From Mycobacterium szulgai (lineage in GTDB: Bacteria; Actinomycetota; Actinomycetes; Mycobacteriales; Mycobacteriaceae): a stretch of 64,000 nt of DNA. The notes under the pieces were generated by a model, which had not been told where the DNA came from, ran no database searches, and worked only from the letters and a program-made list of their open reading frames with translations. Shown here one piece after another: positions 8,257-15,278 of this stretch. Made by a program: the position numbers and the translations under genes. Within the stretch, counting starts at the first letter, position 1, and each line of letters starts with the position of its first letter. The stretch lies in contig NZ_LQPW01000048.1 in NCBI RefSeq assembly GCF_002116635.1, positions 25,838 to 89,837 on the forward strand. The letters run 5' to 3'.

Positions 8257-8817
8257 TCACTGCATCTGGTCCAGCATCTCGGAGAACGAGGCCTTCAGGC
8301 GCAGCGCCTTCTTGATCTCGTCGGCTGTGACGTAGGGGTACTCGCCGTACTCGAGGAAGCTGGGGAACTGGTGCTCGCGCACGAACCTGACGAATGCCTC
8401 GGGGTTGGTCTGCCAGTCCTCGGGGAAGCCCTCCAGGTTGGTGAACACCGTGCTGACGCCCGACAGGGAGAACAGCTTGACCGCATCTTCGGTGTACTTG
8501 TCGAAATCGGTGTCGAAGATGCCCTGATACTGAAAATGCAGCCCGAATCCGACATCGAAGAGTAGCCAGCGCAGATAGTGCAGCCGAAGCGGGGCGAGCA
8601 GTTCGGGGTCGGCGGCGATGGCGGCTTCGATCACCTTGCCGTGCTCACGAATTGCCTCCTCGCGTCCCGGCTTGACCTTGGCGATGATCGAGAACCCATA
8701 GCAAGCCGGAGTCCGGGGAAAAACCGGGCCGTAACGGCCGCGCTGCAGTTCGAAATAGCCCTCCGCCGGGATGGCCATAGCGGCGGGTTTGCTCCACACG
8801 TGCTGGCTGGTATCCAC
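8257..8817 (-). CDS. Conserved hypothetical protein upstream of DyP peroxidase
   Basis: A 186-residue soluble protein from a GTG start. I cannot assign a function. Around residues 38-90 (GFSIIAKVKPGREEAIREHG, then RLHYLRWLLFDVG) the pattern of strand, long helix and strand resembles the dimeric alpha/beta-barrel fold that DyP enzymes also use. It is rich in aromatic residues. It is the first gene of the DyP operon, 13 bases ahead of the peroxidase, which suggests a partner or accessory role. Confidence 0.78.
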   Translation of the reverse strand: MDTSQHVWSKPAAMAIPAEGYFELQRGRYGPVFPRTPACYGFSIIAKVKPGREEAIREHGKVIEAAIAADPELLAPLRLHYLRWLLFDVGFGLHFQYQGIFDTDFDKYTEDAVKLFSLSGVSTVFTNLEGFPEDWQTNPEAFVRFVREHQFPSFLEYGEYPYVTADEIKKALRLKASFSEMLDQMQ

Positions 8818-9136
8818 ATCGATATCGTGTCACCACCGGCCCCCAGCGCCTAGAGATAACGGTTCCGTCACGAATCACGATCACGATTCCTTAAGAACGT
8901 CCAGGGATCTCTGAGAATCCTCATCATCGGCGCCCAGGCCTAGTAGTTTGCTTAGCTAACTGTGTCACTCGAGTTGCTCCTGTCACGCACTTAACAAAAG
9001 CGCCTGTTCGTTGACGGCGAACAGCGGCCGCTGCACCCCGGCTGCCCCTTTCGCCTCGGCTACTTTGGATTCGGGGGATCGGGAGCCCCTTGGGACTAAT
9101 TCGCGATCAATTCGCTTATCCGAAGGATCAATCATC
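8818..9136 (+). other. Intergenic region between divergent DyP operon and haemophore gene
   Basis: About 320 bases without a supported gene, holding the promoters of two divergent units. A short palindrome TTAGCTAA lies near 8952-8959, but it is too small to call an operator. I see no clear sigma-factor hexamers. Confidence 0.5.
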
Positions 9137-9514
9137 ATGAAATTCAGCAGTATCGGCGTGGGCGCCGGTTGTCTGCTCGGAGGACTCGCTATCGGCATTA
9201 TCGGCGCACCGTCGGCCGCGGCAGCGCCCGACTGCAGCCCGGAGGGTGTGCACGCCACCGTTTCGTCGGTGACCGGCGCGGCCCAGCAGTACCTGGCCAG
9301 CCACCCGGGGGCCAGCCAGGTGGTCACCGCCGCCTACGGCCAGCCACGTGGCGACGCGGCCGCCAACATTCGCGGCTACTTCACCTCGCACCCCAATGAG
9401 TACTACGACCTGCGCGGGATTCTGGCGCCGATCGGTGACACCGAGCGGCAGTGCAATGTGGCGGCCCTGCCGCCGAACCTGGAATCGGCCTACCACGAGT
9501 TCATGGCCGGCTGA
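9137..9514 (+). CDS. Secreted haemophore-like haem-binding protein
   Basis: From the ATG at 9137 (GAAGGATCA upstream) the product is 125 residues with a Sec signal peptide ending near GAPSAAAA-PDC. The mature part matches the mycobacterial haemophore family (MHB, as in Rv0203): YLASHPGASQVV, FTSHPNEYYDLRGIL and two cysteines (in PDCSPEG and ERQCNV) that could form a disulphide. The family captures haem outside the cell or in the periplasm and passes it to membrane transporters. No transporter gene lies beside it here. A strong hairpin follows. Confidence 0.85.
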   Translation: MKFSSIGVGAGCLLGGLAIGIIGAPSAAAAPDCSPEGVHATVSSVTGAAQQYLASHPGASQVVTAAYGQPRGDAAANIRGYFTSHPNEYYDLRGILAPIGDTERQCNVAALPPNLESAYHEFMAG

Positions 9515-9532
9515 TTCAGCCTCGCGATAGAC

Positions 9533-9568
9533 CAAACGGCCCGACACAACGAAGTGGCGGGCCGTTTG
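9533..9568 (+). terminator. Hairpin terminator after the haemophore gene
   Basis: A perfect 11-bp stem, CAAACGGCCCG (9533-9543) with CGGGCCGTTTG (9558-9568), and a 14-base loop, lies 18 bases after the stop codon. There is no T-run, as is common for mycobacterial terminators. Confidence 0.75.
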
Positions 9569-9593
9569 CCGTTCAGCACGCGTCATCAATGCG

Positions 9594-10124
9594 ATGATCA
9601 CGATCATGGATGTCGACCATCCGGAAAACGACCAGTCGTGGGACTATCACAAGCGGGGCGGCGAAACCGAAGTCGAGCGCCTCGACCGCAACTGGACCAG
9701 CCTGCTGCAGGAGCTGCGGGTGACCCAAACCGGTGTTCAGCTGCTGACCGGATTCCTGTTGACACTGCCCTTCCAGCAGCGCTTCAACGTTTTGGGTGGC
9801 GCCATGCGCACGGTGTATCTGGTGACGGTGGGCTGCTCGGTGGGTGCGACGGTGGCGCTGATCGCACCGGTCGGTATGCACCGGCTGCTGTTTCGCCGGC
9901 ACCGCCTCCTCGTGCTGGTTTCGGCGGCACACCGCTGCGCATACGGCGGGCTGGTGCTGCTCGGTCTGGCGATGACGGGCGTGACGACGATCATCTTCGA
10001 TGCAGTGTCCGGGCATATCGCGGGCATCGTCGCCGGTGCCTGCGCTCTGGCATTGTTCACCTTGTTCTGGATGGTGGTACCGCTGTGGCTGCGCACCCGC
10101 AATCTCGAGCTGCCCAAGCCGTAA
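9594..10124 (+). CDS. DUF6328-type membrane protein
   Basis: A 176-residue protein with four hydrophobic segments (about 50-65, 75-95, 107-130, 140-165), preceded by an acidic and charged N-terminus. The motif VERLDRNWTSLLQELRVTQTGVQLLTGFLL is the hallmark of the family annotated DUF6328 in Actinobacteria. Function is unknown. ATG 9606 is an equally possible start, four codons in. It is followed, after 43 bases, by topoisomerase IB, which appears to have its own promoter. Confidence 0.8.
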   Translation: MITIMDVDHPENDQSWDYHKRGGETEVERLDRNWTSLLQELRVTQTGVQLLTGFLLTLPFQQRFNVLGGAMRTVYLVTVGCSVGATVALIAPVGMHRLLFRRHRLLVLVSAAHRCAYGGLVLLGLAMTGVTTIIFDAVSGHIAGIVAGACALALFTLFWMVVPLWLRTRNLELPKP

Positions 10125-10131
10125 CTCGCGG

Positions 10132-10157
10132 GTGTAAGCATTTGGCCGCGCGGGTAA
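10132..10157 (+). promoter_or_regulatory. SigF-like promoter before topoisomerase IB
   Basis: GTGT (10132-10135), 16-base spacer, GGGTAA (10152-10157). This is one mismatch from GTTT and close to GGGTAT. The -10-like box ends 10 bases before the ATG at 10168, so the transcript would have almost no leader. Confidence 0.4.
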
Positions 10158-10167
10158 TTCCGTCGTC

Positions 10168-11223
10168 ATGCGACTACGACGCAGCGATCTGAGCAAGCCC
10201 GGCATTTCACGAAAGCGCCGCGGCAAGGGTTTTGCCTATTACTGGCCCGATGGTGACCTGCTCGCCGATGACCAAACCGTCGGCCGGATCAAAGATCTCG
10301 TGATCCCGCCGGCCTGGAAAAAGGTGTGGATTTCCCCGTACCGCAACGGTCACATCCAAGCCGTCGGCACCGACGCGGCCGGGCGCCGCCAGTACCTCTA
10401 TCACCCGGCCTGGCAGCAGGAGCGCGCCGAGGAGAAATTCGACCGAGTGCTTGAGCTGTCCAAAGGGTTGCCGGCGTGGCGGGAGCAGATCGCGAAAGAC
10501 CTTGCCGGCCGCGGACTTACCCGCGATCGGGTACTGGCACTGGCGCTGCATCTGCTGGATCAGGGCTACTTCCGGGCCGGCGGTGAGCAATACGCCGACG
10601 AAAACGAGTCATATGGCCTTTCCACGTTGCTCTGTGAGCACGTGAGTGTGCGCCGCAGCGCGGTCGCGTTCGACTTTCCTGCCAAGAGCGGGGTCCGGCG
10701 CACCTGGGAGATCGAAGACCCCGCAGTGGCGGGGGTGGTCCGCGCGCTATTGCGCCGAACCGAGCGCACCGAACGACTTCTAGTGTGTCGCAAGGAATCT
10801 GGATGGACCGACATTCGCGCCGACGACCTCAATGCCCGGTTCAAGGAACTCGTCGGCGACGAGTACAGCGTCAAGGATCTGCGGACCTGGCACGGCACGG
10901 TGCTGGCCGCCGCCGCGTTCGCCGAAGCGGATCCGGCCGTGTCGCAACGGGTGGCCAAACGTGTTGCGGCAGCGGTAATGCGCGAAGTCGCCCAGGAACT
11001 GGGAAATACGCCGGCGGTGGCGCGGGGCTCCTATGTGGATCCGCGCGTGGTCACCGGTTACGAACGGGGCTTGACGATCGCCGCGGCGGTGCGGCGGGCC
11101 GCCCGCGCGCGCCACCCGAATGACGCGCAGGAGAGGCTGGAGAAGGCCACTCGGTTGTTGATTCGGCGAATGGCAAAGGGCGAGAACGCTTCTGACTCAC
11201 CGGCGTTGCCCAGATCGGCATGA
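10168..11223 (+). CDS. DNA topoisomerase IB
   Basis: A 351-residue poxvirus-type/bacterial topoisomerase IB, which relaxes supercoils by nicking one strand through a 3'-phosphotyrosine. The N-terminal domain includes RGKGFAYYWPDG and IPPAWKKVWI. Catalytic residues are visible: Arg136 (YFRAG), Lys173 (FPAKSG), Arg239 and His242 (KDLRTWHGT) and the nucleophile Tyr289 (ARGSYVDPRVV). M. tuberculosis lacks this enzyme, while several non-tuberculous mycobacteria have it, so its presence fits a region absent from the tubercle bacillus. The annotated ATG lies very close to a SigF-like promoter. Confidence 0.93.
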   Translation: MRLRRSDLSKPGISRKRRGKGFAYYWPDGDLLADDQTVGRIKDLVIPPAWKKVWISPYRNGHIQAVGTDAAGRRQYLYHPAWQQERAEEKFDRVLELSKGLPAWREQIAKDLAGRGLTRDRVLALALHLLDQGYFRAGGEQYADENESYGLSTLLCEHVSVRRSAVAFDFPAKSGVRRTWEIEDPAVAGVVRALLRRTERTERLLVCRKESGWTDIRADDLNARFKELVGDEYSVKDLRTWHGTVLAAAAFAEADPAVSQRVAKRVAAAVMREVAQELGNTPAVARGSYVDPRVVTGYERGLTIAAAVRRAARARHPNDAQERLEKATRLLIRRMAKGENASDSPALPRSA

Positions 11224-11294
11224 CTTCGTTTTCGGGCTTACTGTCCGTGATGCGAACGAACGGTGCGACCAGCCGCTTGCCGGAATACATTTAA

Positions 11295-11951
11295 ATGGTG
11301 CGCGATAGTTCGGTGCGCCGGGGGAATCGCTGGCCACGGGTGGGCAGCTTCCGGTACGTCGCAAGTGACGACCACTGGGAGTGGTCGGATGAGGTCGCCC
11401 AGATGCACGGCTATGAGCCCGGGCGCGTGGTGCCGACCACCGACCTGCTGCTTACGCACAAACATCCCGATGAAAAGCCCGTGGTGACCCAACTCGTTGA
11501 GTGGGTGCGCCGGCATGGGGCGGCGTGCGGCAACCGGTGCCGCATCGTCGATACCGGCGGAGCGGTGCACCTGGTGATCGTGGTGGGCAACCCCTGGTAC
11601 GACGAGCGTGGCGAGTTCGGCGGCACGGCCGGGTTTTATGTCGACATCACCGAACAAGCCGAGGCCGATCTACAGATGCGGATGACCGACGCAATCGAAG
11701 CGGTTAGCGCGCGTCGAGCGGTGATCAACCAGGCAATGGGGGTTTTGATGTTGCGGTACGGACTCAATGCCGATTCCGCATTCGAACTGCTGGCTAAGTT
11801 GTCTCAACAATCGAACATCAAGGTCCGGGTACTGGCCGAACGCATTGTGGCCCACGCCGCCGGTCGCAAAGCGCTGTGCGAAGACGCCACCGACGCGGTA
11901 AACCGGCTACTACACACTGCGCAGAGTGTCAGTATGCAGCCCAGCGGTTAA
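11295..11951 (+). CDS. PAS-ANTAR regulator (RNA-binding antiterminator type)
   Basis: A 218-residue protein with an N-terminal PAS domain (about 15-120: GSFRYVASDDHWEWSDEV, GYEPG, GGTAGFYVDITE) and a C-terminal ANTAR domain (about 130-195: RRAVINQAMGVLMLRYGL, then AFELLAKLSQQSNIKVR). ANTAR domains bind tandem hairpins in nascent RNA and prevent termination; the PAS domain would sense a ligand or redox state. The target is not evident. The 3' end overlaps the convergent AraC gene by 42 bases. Confidence 0.88.
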   Translation: MVRDSSVRRGNRWPRVGSFRYVASDDHWEWSDEVAQMHGYEPGRVVPTTDLLLTHKHPDEKPVVTQLVEWVRRHGAACGNRCRIVDTGGAVHLVIVVGNPWYDERGEFGGTAGFYVDITEQAEADLQMRMTDAIEAVSARRAVINQAMGVLMLRYGLNADSAFELLAKLSQQSNIKVRVLAERIVAHAAGRKALCEDATDAVNRLLHTAQSVSMQPSG

Positions 11952-13001
11952 CTCATGGTGCTTGAGTGTGGTGTGCGGGCTCTCTCCATAGGTCTGGCGA
12001 TACAGCACAGCGAACCGGCCGGTGTGGGCGAAGCCCCAGCGCTGGGCGATCTCCCCAACGCTGGTGTTGGTTCGGTGGCCGGACAGCAGATCCTGATGGG
12101 CCCGGTGTAGCCGGACCCGGCGCAGGTATTCGGTTGGGGTGGTGTCGAGCTGCTGCCGAAAGAGGTACTGCACCGCCCGCGGCGTCAGATGAACCTCGGC
12201 GGCGACATCCTTGACGCCGATGTCACTGCCTGCGTGGCGATGGATGAACGACAACGCGGTGCGGACGGCCTTGGGAACCAACGGGTCGCTCAGCCGGTCC
12301 TGCCCGGCGGTCGCGTTGGACGGAAAGCATTCCAGCACCGCGGCAGCCAGCAGTTGCCCCGCCGCGGCTACGATCCGCGGGTGCTTGGCGGTCTCTGCGG
12401 ACGCAAAACTGTCGGTCACGTAGTCAAGCGCAGCACGCCACGCGCGCACCGCCGCGTCCGAACGCGGCCGGGAACTGAGGAACTGAATCTGCTGCGGCAA
12501 TGGTGTGTGGCCAGCGGCGGCGACCTTACGCAACAGCCCCGGCTCGATGCACACGACATGGAAGCTCGCGCTATTGACCTGTAGTAGGCGTTCAATGCCA
12601 TCGGCGGCCAACACCGGAGCGTCCGCCGCGACCACGCGGTCACCGGTGATAGTCAGTGACCCCACCCGCGGCTGAATTACCAAGACCGAATCAGCGGCTC
12701 GAATATCGCAATCGAATCGGCCCTGGATCACCACCTCGTCGATGGTGATCACATCGGCCGCGCAGCGCCGGTGTGTAACAGCCGAACCCTTCATCAGCCG
12801 GCCGGTGCGCCAACCTGGACGGTACGCCGCGGCAAAGAACCGCTGGGCGGCATCGGGGTCGGCGGTGTGGAACTGTTCGTGGCGCAATGCCTCGCGGGCG
12901 AGTGTCGTCGACTGCTGGTTAGAACTTGGGCGGGCGGTCCGGATCGGGCCCCGCACCCCAGGAGCCAGCGCGGCAGCGGTGTCGCCGATAACAGTTGCCA
13001 T
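11910..13001 (-). CDS. AraC/XylS-family transcriptional regulator
   Basis: A 363-residue protein with a cupin-like N-terminal region (about 60-200) and two C-terminal helix-turn-helix units (about 255-355): VKDVAAEVHLTPRAVQYLFRQ, then TNTSVGEIAQRWGFAHTGRF. This layout is that of AraC regulators related to those acting on aromatic or amine catabolism. The effector is unknown, and no catabolic operon lies beside it. It overlaps the convergent PAS-ANTAR gene by 42 bases, so antisense effects between the two transcripts are possible. Confidence 0.88.
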   Translation of the reverse strand: MATVIGDTAAALAPGVRGPIRTARPSSNQQSTTLAREALRHEQFHTADPDAAQRFFAAAYRPGWRTGRLMKGSAVTHRRCAADVITIDEVVIQGRFDCDIRAADSVLVIQPRVGSLTITGDRVVAADAPVLAADGIERLLQVNSASFHVVCIEPGLLRKVAAAGHTPLPQQIQFLSSRPRSDAAVRAWRAALDYVTDSFASAETAKHPRIVAAAGQLLAAAVLECFPSNATAGQDRLSDPLVPKAVRTALSFIHRHAGSDIGVKDVAAEVHLTPRAVQYLFRQQLDTTPTEYLRRVRLHRAHQDLLSGHRTNTSVGEIAQRWGFAHTGRFAVLYRQTYGESPHTTLKHHELTAGLHTDTLRSV

Positions 13002-13035
13002 GGTTAATCACGATCGTAGTGGGCCTGGCCGAAGG

Positions 13036-14241
13036 TTACCCCGTGCCGGCCACCACTCGCGATTGGCGTAGCGAATCAACCCGGTCGTAGATGTGCAGTG
13101 TGTCCAGTGCAAGGCGGCTCCACGCGTAGCGCGACTCCGCCCGCAACCGCCCGGTGGCGCCCATTCCTTCACGCCGAAAGCTTTGTTCCTGAAGCGTTTT
13201 CAACGCACTGATCAGCTCAGCCGGCTGGTCGGGGCGCACGAGCAGCCCGGTGACCGGGTGAACCACGGTATCGGCCAAAGCCCCCACAGACACCGCCACC
13301 ACGGCCACTCCGCTGGCCATGGCCTGCAACGCCGTCGTCGCACGCGGCGACTGCCGCGGAGTGCACGTCACCACATCGGCGGACCGCAGCACCGACGGCA
13401 GCTCATCGGCGGCAACGGTACCCAGGAAGCGGACGCGGTCGCTCACCCCCAGCTGCGTCGCCAGGCCCTCAAGTTCGGCTCTTCCCCCACCTTGGTCGGT
13501 GTCCTGGAGGGGGTCGGCGGCGGCGGTTTCCGCGATGATCACCTCGGTGCCCGCAAGCTTGGGTAGCGCGCGTATCGTCTGGTCGAATCCATCGCAGGGC
13601 GACGGATTCGGCGCGGCACACACGATTCGATGCATGTCGGTGCGGGCCAGTGCGGGACCCACCGGCGTATAACGTTCGACGTCGACACCCGTGGCCAAGA
13701 TCGACAGTCCGGCGCGGCCGCGACGCATTCTGGCCAGAGCATCGACTTCGTCGCTGCTGCCGCCGGTCGCCCAGGTGGCGTTGCGGGCCAGCAGGGGCTC
13801 TAAGCGCAACTGCTCGGGGTACCGACCGGCACCGGGATCGCCGGGCATTGTCGAAGCGAGGCCGTAAAAGCTTTGTACGGTCGGCAAACCCTGCTCCCGA
13901 GCGGCCAGTTGAGCGGCCATACCACCCAGCCACCCGAATGCATGCACGACGTCGGGCGGGTCAGATACCCATGCACTGGCCAGTTCGGCAGCCCAATCGC
14001 CGACGTAGGGCAGCACCTGCGGGGGAGACAGTGCCTCGGCGGGCCCGGCGCACACCGGCACCATGTGGTAGCCGGTTTCGGCGCCCACGTCCGTGGGGCG
14101 CCGATTCGACCGGCGCACGTAGGCGGTCACGTCGTGTCCATGGGCAGCCAACGCGCCACAGAGCTGATTGCAGCCCCCGTTGCCGACATCGGCACGGTCT
14201 CTGGCACTGACGTCGTCGCCGCTGACTATTGCGATTCTCAC
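13036..14241 (-). CDS. GT4-family glycosyltransferase
   Basis: The GTG at 14241, 6 bases after a strong AGAGGAG, gives 401 residues; the open frame runs further upstream without homology. The fold is GT-B: an N-terminal glycine-rich loop (NGGCNQLCGALAAHGH), a domain linker and a C-terminal nucleotide-sugar half with LRSADVVTCTPRQSP, ATTALQAMASGVAVVAVSVGALADTV and VTGLLVRPDQP. It would transfer a sugar from a nucleotide donor to an unknown acceptor. No neighbouring glycan genes are seen. It follows the AraC gene start by 34 bases, on the same strand but upstream of it. Confidence 0.88.
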   Translation of the reverse strand: MRIAIVSGDDVSARDRADVGNGGCNQLCGALAAHGHDVTAYVRRSNRRPTDVGAETGYHMVPVCAGPAEALSPPQVLPYVGDWAAELASAWVSDPPDVVHAFGWLGGMAAQLAAREQGLPTVQSFYGLASTMPGDPGAGRYPEQLRLEPLLARNATWATGGSSDEVDALARMRRGRAGLSILATGVDVERYTPVGPALARTDMHRIVCAAPNPSPCDGFDQTIRALPKLAGTEVIIAETAAADPLQDTDQGGGRAELEGLATQLGVSDRVRFLGTVAADELPSVLRSADVVTCTPRQSPRATTALQAMASGVAVVAVSVGALADTVVHPVTGLLVRPDQPAELISALKTLQEQSFRREGMGATGRLRAESRYAWSRLALDTLHIYDRVDSLRQSRVVAGTG

Positions 14242-14426
14242 TTCGGCTCCTCTGCTGAGACCCCCGAATCCTTCCGCGCAAGCCAGACCCCGTGCCGATT
14301 CGGTTACCCGCGCCGCCCGGACGGCGAAACGCCGGGCGAGCAGCACTTCGTTTACCGGACCTTCTTCGTTCACTGGCTACCAAACGAGGGCTAGGACCTG
14401 GCCGTCGATGGGTGGACACTTGGTAG

Positions 14427-15278
14427 ATGGCCAGGGAGGTACAGGGGCCGGCCGTTGAGGTGGTGGCGCTGCTCGCGTCGGCAGGCGGATTGGACGCACT
14501 GGCGACTGTGCTGCGTGACGTGCCGACGGACTTTCCCGCGGCCATCGTCGTGCAGCAACACCTTGGCGGCCCTAACAGCGTGTTGCCCGAGATTCTGGCC
14601 AGGCGAACTGGGCACTCGGTCAGCTGGGTGATTGACGGGCAGTCGGTTCGTCCGGGACAGGTCGTCGCCTGCCCGCCCGGAATGCAGCTGGAGCTGACAC
14701 CGGATGGCTGTTACTCCCTGCATCAGCTCGACGCGCCTTTCCGCCAACACTTTGATGTATTGCTGGCGTCGCTCGCGAGGTCGTATGGATCACGTGCGGT
14801 AGCCGTGGTGCTTTCTGGCACCGGGCGGGACGGCGCCCAGGGCACCGCCGCGATGAAGCGAGCCGGCGCGCTTGTCATTGCCCAAAGCCCGGAGTCTGCC
14901 GCGTATCCCTCCATGCCGACCGCGGCCGCCGAGGCCGGCGCCGCCCTGGTGCTTCCGCTCAACCACATTGGCCGCGTCCTGCTCAACCTTGTGTTGGACG
15001 GCCCGAGGTACACCGCGACCGCCAACGACACGAACAGCTTGACGCCGCCGCCCAGCCGCACTGTCACCAGTGCTGCGTCCCGCGCCGAAGCCGCCCGCGT
15101 CCGTGGGGCCGAACTTCAACGCAGGCGCGCCGAACTTGCGGCAGGAATCGGGGCCACCGAGGAGAGCGTCGCGATGGCGCGACGTCGGGCCGAAGAATCG
15201 TTGCGCCGCGCGCAGCAAGCACATCGCGAGGCGGCCGAGCATGCGGCGAGGTTGTCGGGGCTGACAATCGCTACTTAG
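14427..15278 (+). CDS. CheB-type methylesterase with C-terminal coiled coil
   Basis: A 283-residue protein. The CheB methylesterase domain (about 10-190) retains the Ser-His-Asp triad in LLASAGGLDAL, VVQQHLGG and LSGTGRDGAQG. There is no receiver domain. The last 70 residues are an Ala/Arg/Glu-rich coiled coil (RGAELQRRRAELAAGIG and following). CheB removes methyl groups from glutamates; here, with no chemoreceptors or CheA in view, the target is probably another signalling protein. The stop overlaps the convergent CheR stop by 4 bases. Confidence 0.88.
   Translation: MAREVQGPAVEVVALLASAGGLDALATVLRDVPTDFPAAIVVQQHLGGPNSVLPEILARRTGHSVSWVIDGQSVRPGQVVACPPGMQLELTPDGCYSLHQLDAPFRQHFDVLLASLARSYGSRAVAVVLSGTGRDGAQGTAAMKRAGALVIAQSPESAAYPSMPTAAAEAGAALVLPLNHIGRVLLNLVLDGPRYTATANDTNSLTPPPSRTVTSAASRAEAARVRGAELQRRRAELAAGIGATEESVAMARRRAEESLRRAQQAHREAAEHAARLSGLTIAT

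Noticed and set aside
8945..8970. Possible IdeR iron box near the haemophore gene
   Set aside because: Only a TTAGCTAA core is present; the 19-base two-fold pattern of IdeR sites is not.
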